This document shows positions 1-7,806 of a stretch of 64,000 bases of DNA, one piece after another (the stretch's first letter is position 1; every line of letters begins with the position of its first letter). Under the pieces are notes generated by a model that had not been told where the DNA came from, searched no databases, and was given only the letters and a program-made list of their open reading frames with translations. The DNA is from an uncultured Clostridia bacterium (GTDB lineage Bacteria > Bacillota > Clostridia > Oscillospirales > Acutalibacteraceae), in assembly GCA_937898625.1 (NCBI GenBank), contig CALEJF010000030.1:67411-131410 (forward strand), given 5' to 3'. A program made the position numbers and the translations under genes.

Positions 1-8
1 TGTATAAT
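1..8 (+). promoter_or_regulatory. Probable -10 element for alr
   Basis: The window opens with TGTATAAT, an extended -10 box (TATAAT at 3-8), 13 bases before the alr start codon. The -35 region lies outside the window, so only half the promoter can be judged. Confidence 0.5.
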
Positions 9-21
9 ATGAGGATAAATT

Positions 22-1161
22 ATGTTACCTAAAAGAGTCTATGCAAAAATAAATCTTGACAATATAAAGAAAAATATAAACACTGTCCGTGAAAAATTCG
101 GTGACGGTGTTACTGTTATGGGTATTGTCAAAGCAAATGCCTATGGCCACGGTGCCATTGAGGTTTCAAAGGCCATGGAAGAAGCGGGTGTCGGCTTTTT
201 TGGTGTTGCCGCTATTGATGAAGCAATCGAGTTGCGTCAAAACGGAATTAAATCACCTATTCTCATTTTAGGTCAGATTTTTATTCAGGATTATATAACC
301 GCTATTGAAAACAATATTACCTGTACCGTTGCAGACTCTGACACAGCGCAAAGGCTTTCAAATGCTGCCTTGAGCATCGGCAAGAAAGCGGATGTTCACA
401 TTAAAATTGACACAGGTATGGGTAGAATTGGTTTTCAGGCAGATGAAAACGGTTATAGCGAAGTTAAATCCCTTTTTGACCTTGAAGGGCTTAATATTAC
501 AGGCATTTTTACACATTTTGCCTGTGCAGATATGAGGGATAAGACATTTACTGAAAATCAGAAAAAGAAGTTCCTTGATTTTACAGATAAACTTACAGAC
601 GAGGGATACACAATTCCTATGCGACATATGTACAACAGCGCTTCCGTACTTGATTTGGACGGATATTCAGGTGAGATGGTTCGTTGCGGAATTATGGCTT
701 ACGGACTTTATCCGTCCAATGAAGTGAGCAAGGAAACAGAGCTTTATCCTGCTCTTGAGTTCAAAAGTAGTATTTCCTTTGTTAAGGATGTAAAAAAAGG
801 CTTTACCGTGAGTTACGGCTCCACTTTTGTCACTGATAAGGATATGAAAATTGCAACTGTTCCGGTAGGCTATGCTGATGGTTATCCCCGTTATCTTTCA
901 GATAAGGGCGAAGTTTTGGTAAATGGTGTCCGTTGTAGGATTATCGGCAGAATTTGTATGGACCAGTTTATGATTGATGCCTCCCATATGCCTAATATTA
1001 AAATAGGTGATGAGGTTACTTTAATTGGTACTGACGGAAACGAAACAATTACAGTTGAAGATGTTTCAAACCCAGAGTATCGTTTTAATTATGAATTCTG
1101 TTGTCTTATTACTCCACGAGTACAACGAATTTACATTAAAGACGGAAAAGTCGTTGAATGA
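22..1161 (+). CDS. alr: Alanine racemase
   Basis: PLP-dependent racemase that interconverts L- and D-alanine in the cytoplasm and supplies D-Ala for peptidoglycan. The protein is 379 residues, a normal length for Alr. The N-terminal TIM-barrel carries the PLP-lysine motif MGIVKANAYGHG with the lysine at residue 37. The C-terminal domain carries VSYGSTF, which holds the catalytic tyrosine from the partner subunit, followed by VGYADGYPR and GRICMDQFM, all typical of the family. The ATG at 22 follows a GAGGAT ribosome site. It appears monocistronic here, with about 400 bases of non-coding DNA downstream. Nothing looks damaged. Confidence 0.97.
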   Translation: MLPKRVYAKINLDNIKKNINTVREKFGDGVTVMGIVKANAYGHGAIEVSKAMEEAGVGFFGVAAIDEAIELRQNGIKSPILILGQIFIQDYITAIENNITCTVADSDTAQRLSNAALSIGKKADVHIKIDTGMGRIGFQADENGYSEVKSLFDLEGLNITGIFTHFACADMRDKTFTENQKKKFLDFTDKLTDEGYTIPMRHMYNSASVLDLDGYSGEMVRCGIMAYGLYPSNEVSKETELYPALEFKSSISFVKDVKKGFTVSYGSTFVTDKDMKIATVPVGYADGYPRYLSDKGEVLVNGVRCRIIGRICMDQFMIDASHMPNIKIGDEVTLIGTDGNETITVEDVSNPEYRFNYEFCCLITPRVQRIYIKDGKVVE

Positions 1162-1319
1162 GTGTAGAATTTAGAATGAAGAGTTTAATGTTCTGCGACG
1201 CAGTCCGTGAGATTTATGAAGATTTGATTGAGGGATGCTAAGGATGGCATCCCATATATGATTTGTTCAACAAATTTGAATTTTTAAGGCGATTACAACC
1301 ATTCAAAATATAAAAACAC
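1162..1319. other. Non-coding stretch after alr
   Basis: No gene is visible. It contains a 7-bp hairpin (arms 1232-1238 and 1247-1253) without a following T-tract, so it is a poor terminator. A short CTGCGACGCAGTCCG-like stretch near 1192 resembles decayed repeats at 44422 and 60231. Confidence 0.5.
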
Positions 1320-1348
1320 TTGATTTATTGTTTAAATCGTATTATAAT
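1320..1348 (+). promoter_or_regulatory. Promoter for the tRNA-Pro locus
   Basis: TTGATT (1320-1325), a 17-base spacer and TATAAT (1343-1348) form a good sigma-A promoter. Transcription would start near 1355, just before the truncated tRNA copy at 1373 rather than next to the intact tRNA. This suggests the partial copy marks the ancestral tRNA position. Confidence 0.7.
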
Positions 1349-1372
1349 GTTCAACATTGTTGATGAATTTAT

Positions 1373-1395
1373 CGAGATGTGGCTCAGTTTGGTAG
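1373..1395 (+). pseudogene. Truncated tRNA-Pro 5' fragment
   Basis: These 23 bases are identical to the first 23 bases of the intact tRNA-Pro gene at 1565: the acceptor 5' strand and most of the D-arm. Identity stops abruptly after GGTAG, and no anticodon arm, T-arm or 3' acceptor strand follows. It may be a duplicated att-like core or the remains of the original gene. Confidence 0.8.
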
Positions 1396-1564
1396 TTTTG
1401 AGCACGACCGCTGCCAGTGGCAGAGGAAGGGAGTGCGAAAAGGGGCAAAACAAGGAGTAATGCGAAGTGGCAACGAGCAGAACGACTATGTTTTAACCGT
1501 AAGCCGCGTAGTGGCGCGAAATGATGTAATATTATTACAACAAGAATAAACTATATGATAATAA
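1396..1564 (+). mobile_element. 169-bp insert between tRNA-Pro fragment and intact tRNA-Pro
   Basis: Unrelated sequence sits between the 23-base partial copy and the intact gene. No ORF of note is present. It is richer in G and short hairpins than its surroundings, for example CGCTGCCAGTGGCAG near 1410 and GCCGCGTAGTGGCGCG near 1502. The copy-to-copy distance is 192 bp, almost the same as the 193 bp at the tRNA-Gln locus near 20.1 kb. Calling it a small element is inference. Confidence 0.45.
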
Positions 1565-1641
1565 CGAGATGTGGCTCAGTTTGGTAGAGCGCCACGTTCG
1601 GGACGTGGAAGCCGCAGGTTCGAATCCTGTCATCTCGACCA
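1565..1641 (+). tRNA. tRNA-Pro (anticodon CGG)
   Basis: A full cloverleaf can be drawn. The acceptor arms 1565-1571 and 1631-1637 pair perfectly, the D-arm is GCTC/GAGC, the anticodon stem CCACG/CGTGG encloses loop TTCGGGA (anticodon CGG, reads CCG), and the T-loop is TTCGAAT. The 3' CCA is encoded. A terminator follows directly. Confidence 0.97.
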
Positions 1642-1648
1642 AAAAAAT

Positions 1649-1680
1649 CCCGACCGCAATTGCGTGGTCGGGTTTTCTTT
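1649..1680 (+). terminator. Rho-independent terminator after tRNA-Pro
   Basis: A perfect 7-bp stem CCCGACC/GGTCGGG (1649-1655 and 1666-1672) is followed by TTTTCTTT. It lies upstream of the MATE start codon, so the transporter probably depends on read-through or another promoter. Confidence 0.85.
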
Positions 1681-1698
1681 GAAAAACCAGGTGAAGTT

Positions 1699-3054
1699 AT
1701 GAGCAGACGAAACATTGATATGGTTAACGGTTCATTATTTAAAAATGTAATCGTTTATACAATTCCTATAATTCTTACGGGAGTTTTGCAACTCCTTTTT
1801 AATGCGGCTGACTTAATTATTGTAGGTCAGTTTTGCGGAAGCATATCCGTTGCCGCTGTTGGTGCTACGGGTGCTATTACAAATCTTATTGTAAATCTTT
1901 TTGTAGGACTTTCAGTCGGTACAGGTGTTACTGTTGCGCAGGCTCTTGGTGCTAATGATACGGTAAAAGTCCACCGTGCAGTACATACGGCAATTCCAAC
2001 TGCTCTTGTGGGCGGAGTTGTACTTACTTTTGTGGGAATTTCATTATCTGAAACTTTTTTGCGATGGATGGGCACTCCCGAAGATGTGCTACCACTTTCT
2101 GCTATTTATATGAAAATATATTTTGCAGGTATTATCTTCATGATGATTTATAATTTCTGCGCATCCATTCTTCGTGCAACAGGTGACACAAAATCCCCGT
2201 TGATTTTCTTGACTATCGCCGGAGTTATAAATGTTGGTCTGAATGTGGTTTTTGTTACAGTTGTTGACCTTAATGTTGCAGGTGTTGCATTGGCAACAAC
2301 CATTTCCCAAGGTGTTTCTGCAATTCTTGTTGTCCTTGCTCTTGTTAAGAGAAGTGATGCCTGTCAATTGCATTTTTCACAGTTGAAATTCTATAAGGAC
2401 GAGTTCTTGCAGATTTTAAAAATAGGTTTACCCGCGGGAATTCAGGGTTCACTTTTCTCTGCATCAAATGTTATTATCCAGTCTTCAATCAACTCATTCG
2501 GCTCGGCAGTTATGTCGGGAAATGCAGCAGCACTTAACATTGAAGGGTTTATGTACATTGTTCTTAATGCATTCCACCAAACTGCATTGAACTTTACGGG
2601 ACAAAATATAGGTGCAAATAAATACCGTCGTGCCAAGAAAGTCTTTCTGCTGTGCCTTGGTTGTGTGACAGTAATCGGCGTGGTGCTTTCTGTGTGTATG
2701 TATCTTCTTGGTCCAAAACTTTTATCAATTTATATCACAGACTCTGCAGAAGCAATTCGTTGGGGAATGGTGAGAATGAGTTGCTTGTTCCTGCCATACT
2801 GTCTTTTAGGACTAATGGATGTTTCAGGCGGTGCACTCCGCGGTATGGGAGTTTCCGTTGCACCTATGATTATTTCCGTCATCGGTGTCTGTGGTTTCAG
2901 AATTTTGTGGATTTACACAATATTCCAGATTCCCCAATTCCATACTCTTGAATGGTTATATCATTCATATACAATTTCCTGGGCAGTCACCTTTGTTGCA
3001 CAGACTATTGCATATTTTATTACCTACAACAAGAAAAAGAAAAGAATTAAATAA
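1699..3054 (+). CDS. MATE family multidrug/Na+ antiporter
   Basis: A polytopic inner-membrane exporter of the MATE superfamily (MOP clan), which couples efflux of drugs or metabolites to a cation gradient. The 451-residue product has about 12 hydrophobic segments in two halves. Typical MATE stretches are visible: PIILTGVLQLLFNAADLIIVGQF near the N-terminus and the second-half equivalent after GLPAGIQGSLFSASNVIIQSS. The reading frame is open from a TTG at 1660, but that lies inside the tRNA terminator. The ATG at 1699 follows a CAGGTGAAG ribosome site and gives the normal N-terminus (SRRNIDMVNGS). The substrate cannot be inferred. A strong terminator follows. Confidence 0.93.
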   Translation: MSRRNIDMVNGSLFKNVIVYTIPIILTGVLQLLFNAADLIIVGQFCGSISVAAVGATGAITNLIVNLFVGLSVGTGVTVAQALGANDTVKVHRAVHTAIPTALVGGVVLTFVGISLSETFLRWMGTPEDVLPLSAIYMKIYFAGIIFMMIYNFCASILRATGDTKSPLIFLTIAGVINVGLNVVFVTVVDLNVAGVALATTISQGVSAILVVLALVKRSDACQLHFSQLKFYKDEFLQILKIGLPAGIQGSLFSASNVIIQSSINSFGSAVMSGNAAALNIEGFMYIVLNAFHQTALNFTGQNIGANKYRRAKKVFLLCLGCVTVIGVVLSVCMYLLGPKLLSIYITDSAEAIRWGMVRMSCLFLPYCLLGLMDVSGGALRGMGVSVAPMIISVIGVCGFRILWIYTIFQIPQFHTLEWLYHSYTISWAVTFVAQTIAYFITYNKKKKRIK

Positions 3055-3078
3055 AACAATTTGTATTTATAAATAACA

Positions 3079-3111
3079 ATGGCGGGGTATTGACCCCGCC
3101 ATACTGTTTTT
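3079..3111 (+). terminator. Terminator after the MATE gene
   Basis: A perfect GC-rich hairpin, ATGGCGGGG/CCCCGCCAT with a six-base loop (3079-3102), is followed by a T-rich tail. Similar GGCGGG...CCCGCC hairpins occur at 20386 and 22627. Confidence 0.85.
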
Positions 3112-3267
3112 CGACAAAAAATATGGGTGCTTTTTAAACACCCAACATATTAAGAATATCAAAATTTAAAACAAAAGTCAATAGCTTTTTTAAATTTTGA
3201 TTAGCATAATAGACAAAATCTGCGAAATAAATAATAATTTTATATTAACTTTGTACAAAATTACATA

Positions 3268-3296
3268 TTGCAATATGCTTTTTTCTGTGTTATATT
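3268..3296 (+). promoter_or_regulatory. Promoter of a non-coding transcription unit
   Basis: TTGCAA (3268-3273), 17 bases and TATATT (3291-3296) form a plausible promoter. No substantial ORF follows for about 600 bases, which points to an RNA gene. Confidence 0.6.
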
Positions 3297-3302
3297 ATAG
3301 TC

Positions 3303-3740
3303 ACAGAAAGGAAATGGTGATACCAATGTACAGGTAAAAAACCAAGGTTCTTAAAAAAGTAAAACTTAGTTTTAAGAGAATAAAATAGTGTGGCAAACAG
3401 CACAGACGTAACGATATACGAGTTCTTTGAAAGGAAGCGTAAATTAATTTTTGACATAGATAAATGTTTGCAAACTAAAGTTTATTTTTAAAAAGAACCG
3501 ACCGATGAGTCTTCTGAAAATTGTAAAATAGGTTCTGGTACATGAAGGGTCTCGCTTTTCGAGAATGATTGATGACTGTAAAGAGTGTGACGGAGTTGAA
3601 ATCAAAAAACAGAAGACAAAAAATCTGTAGAATGAGAGGTAGATAAAAAGATGTTAGATATCAAGAGTGAACAGAAATAACCCTCCGAGTCAGTGAAAGG
3701 TGTGTAAAGAAACATCGGCTCCGAGGGTTATTTCATTTTT
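3303..3740 (+). ncRNA. Candidate structured non-coding RNA, about 440 nt
   Basis: A transcription unit bounded by the promoter at 3268 and the long terminator at 3674. No reading frame longer than a few codons exists; the only one with a ribosome site encodes seven residues (MVIPMYR, 3314-3337). Hairpins visible by eye are TGGT/ACCA near 3315, AACC/GGTT near 3342, TCTCG/CGAGA near 3550 and a longer-range AGAACC/GGTTCT pair between about 3495 and 3535. I looked for hallmarks of tmRNA, RNase P RNA, SRP RNA and 6S RNA and did not find them. Family unknown. It could also be a long 5' leader of the downstream exporter operon, but two terminators and a second promoter intervene. Confidence 0.5.
3674..3740 (+). 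terminator. Long composite terminator hairpin
   Basis: An outer 12-bp stem GAAATAACCCTC/GAGGGTTATTTC (3674-3685 and 3723-3734), a middle stem GAGTC/GGCTC and an inner GGTGT/ACATC stack into a hairpin of about 60 nt followed by ATTTTTATA. It is longer than usual and may also be the 3' structural domain of the RNA. Confidence 0.8.
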
Positions 3741-3769
3741 ATAATCATTTTTTTGTTTTGTGTTTATTG

Positions 3770-3794
3770 TGTCCCGATGGGACAATTTTTTTTG
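3770..3794 (+). terminator. Second terminator of the non-coding unit
   Basis: The stem TGTCCC/GGGACA with a GAT loop is followed by AATTTTTTTTG. It lies 35 bases after the long hairpin and isolates the downstream attenuator region. Confidence 0.75.
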
Positions 3795-3824
3795 CCCAAA
3801 AGCCTTATTTTTCCATAATTTTTC

Positions 3825-3853
3825 TTGACATTAAAATACTCCTATGATATCCT
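3825..3853 (+). promoter_or_regulatory. Promoter of the leader peptide and ABC exporter operon
   Basis: TTGACA (3825-3830), a 17-base spacer and TATCCT (3848-3853). Transcription would begin near 3860, giving a leader of about 220 nt before the first ABC gene. Confidence 0.75.
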
Positions 3854-3905
3854 AAACAAAGTTACTCACAAAAAACTATTATTTCAAGGAAGGAGGCAGA
3901 AATCA

Positions 3906-3989
3906 ATGATGACAAACAGACTTTGGAATGAAAACCGTGATTTTAATATTTCTGCGTCCTTTAAGGTGCTTTTCCTTTCTTGCGATTGA
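3906..3989 (+). CDS. 27-residue leader peptide upstream of the ABC exporter
   Basis: A small ORF of 27 codons starts at an ATG (a second ATG follows directly) seven to nine bases after a strong AAGGAGG ribosome site (3890-3896). The peptide begins MMTNRLWNENRDFN and ends KVLFLSCD. It has no run of one amino acid, so amino-acid sensing in the trp/his manner is not obvious; stalling by an antibiotic or a toxic peptide fits better because the adjacent genes encode an exporter. Its stop codon lies 26 bases before the attenuator terminator. It resembles leader peptides of antibiotic-inducible resistance genes in layout, not in recognised sequence. Confidence 0.7.
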   Translation: MMTNRLWNENRDFNISASFKVLFLSCD

Positions 3990-4015
3990 TTTTTCAATTG
4001 GATATTGCATTTTAC

Positions 4016-4050
4016 TACCGCAGATGATTTTTCTGCGGTATTTTTTGTTT
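4016..4050 (+). terminator. Attenuator terminator before the ABC exporter
   Basis: A 9-bp perfect stem, TACCGCAGA/TCTGCGGTA (4016-4024 and 4032-4040), with a seven-base loop and a following TTTTTTGTTT. It lies 28 bases before the first ABC gene and would stop most transcripts unless the alternative stem forms. Confidence 0.88.
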
Positions 4051-4078
4051 CACTACTAAATGAAAGAGAGGTTTTATT

Positions 4079-5905
4079 ATGAGGTGGATTAAACTTCACG
4101 AGCCTGTTAAGGTTCCCATTTTTAAAAATGTTATCTTTGCTCTTAAACTCGTGTGGGAAGCTGACAAAAAGCTCTTAATAGGCTATTTTGTTACAGAGAT
4201 ATCTAACAAGGTATTATCTATGTATGTTCAGAATATTCTGTTTTTGAAAGTGTTGTTGAGTATTATTGACGGCAACGCAGATTTCAAAACATATTTTATA
4301 TATCTTCTGCTTTTCCTCGGAACATATTTTGCAGTTAATGTGATTTCAGCTTTTGCTGAAAGAACAAGACTTATTTCTGCAAAGGTCGTACTTAAAGAGG
4401 TCAATAACAAGATATTTGAAAAAGCAACCCAACTTGATGTAAGTTGCTATGAAAATCCTGAATTTTATGACAAATATCAACGAGCAACTCTGGTGCTTTC
4501 ATCAAGCTACTATGACCTGATTTGTTGGGATGTTGCTGCCGTTGCAGGTGGCGTTATCGCCCTTATCTGCGTTATAACAACAGTTACAGTTATTAACCCC
4601 ATGTATCTGCTATTCCTTTTGCCCGTCACTCTTGTTTTTGTCGTTGAAATATATAAGAGCAAGGCAGTTTATAAGCGTGACCTCCAGATGACAACAAACA
4701 ATCGTATCAAGGCATATATTCAAAGAACAATGTTCTTAAAGGAATATTCAAAGGATATGAGAACATCCAACATCTTTGCCGTACTTATCGGTAGATTTAA
4801 GGCGGCAATTGATGCCAATGTGGTTATTCTCAAAAACTATGGTGTAAAACTTTTCATATACAGTATGTTAAGTTCACTTTTAAGTGATTTTATTCCAATT
4901 ATCGGCACATATGCCTTTGCGGGATATCAGTTCATTTTCACAAAGGCACTTTCGATTTCTAATTTTTCCGTTGTGCTTTCATCAATCAACTCTGTTCGCG
5001 ACTCTACTCTCAGTATTGCAGAAGCCTTTGATGAAATGAGTCAGATGGCACTTTTCTTCCAGAATTTAAGAGATTTCTTTGACTATGAGCCAAAAATCAC
5101 GGATGGTGGAAAGGATGCAGAGGAATTTCAAAGCCTTGAATTTAAAAATGTTACTTTTGGTTATCCCGACACTAATAAAACAATTCTTAAAAATGTTTCA
5201 TTTAAGATTACAAAGGGTGAAACCATAGCAGTTGTAGGTGTTAACGGTGCAGGCAAATCAACACTTGTCAAATTGCTTTTGAGATTTTATGACCCTGACG
5301 AGGGTGAAATTCTTTATAACGGGATAAACCTGAAAGAGTATAATGTCAATTCACTTCGTAATGCTTTTGCCACGGTTTTTCAGGACTACAAAAACTTTGC
5401 TGTTTCTGTTAACGAAAATATTATGTGTCACGAGTGTGATGACGAGGAAAAGAAAATTGCAGAAAAGGCACTTCGTCGTAGTGGAGTCTGGGAAAAAGTT
5501 GCAAGCCTTCCCAAGGGTGCTGACACTGTGCTTACAAGAGAATTTGAAATTGACGGTGCAGGTCTTTCAGGTGGCGAAAATCAAAAGGTTTCTGCAGCTC
5601 GTCTTTTTGCAAGGGATTTTGAAATCGCAATTCTTGATGAGCCAAGTTCCGCACTTGACCCTATTGCAGAATACAAAATGTATGAAAATTTGATAGAAGT
5701 TACAAAGGACAAAACTGTTATTTATATTTCGCACAGACTTTCGAGTGCAGTGCTTTCTGACAGAATTATCGTTCTTGGAAACGGTACAATTCTTGAAATG
5801 GGCAGTCATCAGGAATTGATGGCTCAAGATGGCGAATATAACAAAATGTTTACCTTACAGGCATCAAGTTATAAGGGTGAAAGTGAGGTGGCAGAGAATG
5901 TTTAA
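4079..5905 (+). CDS. ABC exporter half-transporter (TMD-NBD), first of pair
   Basis: A 608-residue half-transporter: an N-terminal transmembrane domain of about six helices (residues about 15-325) and a C-terminal nucleotide-binding domain. The NBD shows Walker A VGVNGAGKST, Q-loop VFQDYKNF, signature LSGGENQK, Walker B AILDEPSSALDP and H-loop ISHRLSS, so it looks catalytically intact. It overlaps the second half-transporter by 8 bases, which suggests a heterodimer that exports a drug, peptide or lipid across the membrane. Expression is probably controlled by the leader peptide and attenuator upstream. The ATG at 4079 follows GAGAGG. The substrate is unknown. Confidence 0.92.
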   Translation: MRWIKLHEPVKVPIFKNVIFALKLVWEADKKLLIGYFVTEISNKVLSMYVQNILFLKVLLSIIDGNADFKTYFIYLLLFLGTYFAVNVISAFAERTRLISAKVVLKEVNNKIFEKATQLDVSCYENPEFYDKYQRATLVLSSSYYDLICWDVAAVAGGVIALICVITTVTVINPMYLLFLLPVTLVFVVEIYKSKAVYKRDLQMTTNNRIKAYIQRTMFLKEYSKDMRTSNIFAVLIGRFKAAIDANVVILKNYGVKLFIYSMLSSLLSDFIPIIGTYAFAGYQFIFTKALSISNFSVVLSSINSVRDSTLSIAEAFDEMSQMALFFQNLRDFFDYEPKITDGGKDAEEFQSLEFKNVTFGYPDTNKTILKNVSFKITKGETIAVVGVNGAGKSTLVKLLLRFYDPDEGEILYNGINLKEYNVNSLRNAFATVFQDYKNFAVSVNENIMCHECDDEEKKIAEKALRRSGVWEKVASLPKGADTVLTREFEIDGAGLSGGENQKVSAARLFARDFEIAILDEPSSALDPIAEYKMYENLIEVTKDKTVIYISHRLSSAVLSDRIIVLGNGTILEMGSHQELMAQDGEYNKMFTLQASSYKGESEVAENV

Positions 5906-7700
5906 GAAAAAGGAAAAAGAAAAGACACTCCATTCAATGCCATCCAACATTTTCTTCTTTATAAAACTGCTTTTCAGCGTTTCACCTTTTCTGGTATTAG
6001 GGGAATTCATGTGGGGACTTTTAATGATTCTTCCCAATAACCTAATCCGTGTTATCGGTGTTAAGTACATTATTGATGTGGTGACAGAGGGCACAAACCT
6101 TGAACGCATTTTCTATGCAGTTGGTGTAATCGGTTTGGTTTTAGTCCTTTCAACGGTTATTTCGTGGCTTTTCCGTGAGTTTTATTGGAACACTGAAAGG
6201 GAAAAACTGTATTTCGGACTTAACAAAAAACTTTATGACAAGGCAAGAAGTCTTGACCTTGAATCCTACGATAATCCTGAATTTTATAACAACTTTATTC
6301 TCACTATTGAGTCCTCATCGGGTAATATACAAAACCTTTTAGGTCTTGTGAGAATGTATGTGGGACATATTATCTCACTTGTTACGGTTTCCTCGGTTTT
6401 ATTGACCATAGACCCTTGGTGTCTTGTGATTATTCTTACAGTTATCTGTGTCTTTTTGCCAATCAGTAAAAAAGTTGGTACTCTTATGATGGAAAGACGA
6501 ATTGACAATGCAAAATATCACAGACGGGCAGACTATTTCCAGCGAATTTTCTACTTACAGGACTACGCAAAGGAAGTGCGAATGAACAATATTTCACCTT
6601 TGCTTATTGAAAGATACAACGATGCCGCAGACGATGTTATCAATAACCAAAAGAAGTATTGGAACAAGATTTCGGCACTTAACTGTACACAAAAGGTTGG
6701 TGTTCAGGGCCTTGGCTTTATGTTCATTCTTCCACTTTATCTTGGCTATTGTGTGCTTATAAAAGGTGACCTTTCTGCAGGAGATTTCGTCGCTACATTC
6801 AACGGTGCTCACGCAGTTGCAATGTCGTTCCAATTCCTTACAATATGGGCATTGGCTCGTTTCTCGGAACAAGCAAAAATGATTGATAAGTACCGTGAAT
6901 TTTTAGGTGCGGACTTTAAAATCAAAAACGGTGGTAAAGAGGTCAAGAAGACTGAACCTAAAGAAATTACTATAAAAAATCTTTCATTCACATATCCTAA
7001 TAATGACAAGCCAACTCTTGAAGATATTAACCTTACCATTAAGCCTTACGAGAAAATTGCTCTTGTTGGTTATAATGGTGCAGGAAAAACAACCCTAACC
7101 AACCTATTGTTAAGACTTTATGATGCAACAGAGGGTGAAATCTTAATTGATGGTGAAAATATCAAAAATGCAACTGCAGACTCACATCGTGACAGATTTG
7201 CAGCAGTTTTTCAGGATTTCCAAATATTCTCTTGCAGTCTTGGTGAAAATGTTGCACTTGATACTAACCCGGACGAAGAAAGAGTTTGGGATGCACTTAA
7301 ACATAGCGGATTTAACAAGGAACTTAAAAATGGTATAAATTCCGAACTTTTGCGAGAATTTGACGACGAGGGTGTTATGTTCTCAGGTGGTGAGGCGCAG
7401 AAAACTGCAATAGCCCGAGCATTTTATAAGGACTGTCCTTATGTTATCCTTGACGAGCCAAGTGCAAACCTTGACCCTGTGGCTGAATACAATCTTAATC
7501 AGGCTATGATTGAAGCAGCGGACAAGAAAACGGTTATATTCATTTCTCACAGACTTTCAACCACCGTTAATGCCGACAGAATTTATGTTATGGAAAACGG
7601 TAGAATAATTGAAAGCGGTAGTCACGCAGAGTTAATGGAACTGGGTGGCACTTACGCCTATATGTTCAATTTGCAAGCAGAGAAATATAAAACGGAATAA
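5898..7700 (+). CDS. ABC exporter half-transporter (TMD-NBD), second of pair
   Basis: A 600-residue partner of the preceding half-transporter with the same layout. The frame is open from 5829, but the ATG at 5898 has an AGGTGG ribosome site and an 8-base overlap with the first gene, so it is preferred. The NBD has Walker A VGYNGAGKTT, Q-loop VFQDFQIF, signature FSGGEAQK, Walker B VILDEPSANLDP and H-loop ISHRLSTT. Both subunits keep the catalytic glutamate, unlike many heterodimeric exporters in which one site is degenerate. A GAAA-loop terminator follows, closing a two-gene operon. Confidence 0.92.
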   Translation: MFKKKEKEKTLHSMPSNIFFFIKLLFSVSPFLVLGEFMWGLLMILPNNLIRVIGVKYIIDVVTEGTNLERIFYAVGVIGLVLVLSTVISWLFREFYWNTEREKLYFGLNKKLYDKARSLDLESYDNPEFYNNFILTIESSSGNIQNLLGLVRMYVGHIISLVTVSSVLLTIDPWCLVIILTVICVFLPISKKVGTLMMERRIDNAKYHRRADYFQRIFYLQDYAKEVRMNNISPLLIERYNDAADDVINNQKKYWNKISALNCTQKVGVQGLGFMFILPLYLGYCVLIKGDLSAGDFVATFNGAHAVAMSFQFLTIWALARFSEQAKMIDKYREFLGADFKIKNGGKEVKKTEPKEITIKNLSFTYPNNDKPTLEDINLTIKPYEKIALVGYNGAGKTTLTNLLLRLYDATEGEILIDGENIKNATADSHRDRFAAVFQDFQIFSCSLGENVALDTNPDEERVWDALKHSGFNKELKNGINSELLREFDDEGVMFSGGEAQKTAIARAFYKDCPYVILDEPSANLDPVAEYNLNQAMIEAADKKTVIFISHRLSTTVNADRIYVMENGRIIESGSHAELMELGGTYAYMFNLQAEKYKTE

Positions 7701-7704
7701 ACGA

Positions 7705-7732
7705 AAAAACTCGGTAGAAATACCGAGTTTTT
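7705..7732 (+). terminator. Terminator after the ABC exporter operon
   Basis: A 12-bp stem AAAAACTCGGTA/TACCGAGTTTTT closed by a GAAA tetraloop. Confidence 0.88.
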
Positions 7733-7806
7733 AGGTCAATATATCCCTAATTCTAATGCTTTTTCTCGCTATAATTATTGCATACCAGCTACATAGAGAG
7801 GTTAAT

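Larger units (their letters stand above)
3890..4050 (+). promoter_or_regulatory. Translation-coupled transcription attenuator
   Basis: Four segments can pair in exclusive ways. Segment 1 (3890-3900, containing the leader Shine-Dalgarno) pairs 10 of 11 bases with segment 2 (3951-3961, inside the leader ORF). Segment 2 (3951-3956) can instead pair with segment 3 (4019-4024). Segment 3 (4016-4024) pairs with segment 4 (4032-4040) to form the terminator. A ribosome stalled early in the leader would mask segment 1, free segment 2 to pair with 3 and allow read-through. This is the classic attenuation layout. The pairings are seen in the sequence; the inducer and mechanism are inferred. Confidence 0.7.

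Noticed and set aside
1660..1698. N-terminal extension of the MATE protein from a TTG
   Set aside because: The extension lies inside the tRNA-Pro terminator hairpin, and the ATG at 1699 has a proper ribosome site.
3884..4099. Minus-strand ORF of 71 codons over the attenuator region
   Set aside because: It lies antisense to the leader peptide and terminator, has no ribosome site and encodes a low-complexity sequence. The plus-strand leader explains the region better.
5829..5897. Extension of the second ABC protein by 23 residues
   Set aside because: It would overlap the first ABC gene by 77 bases without a ribosome site; the ATG at 5898 gives the usual 8-base overlap.
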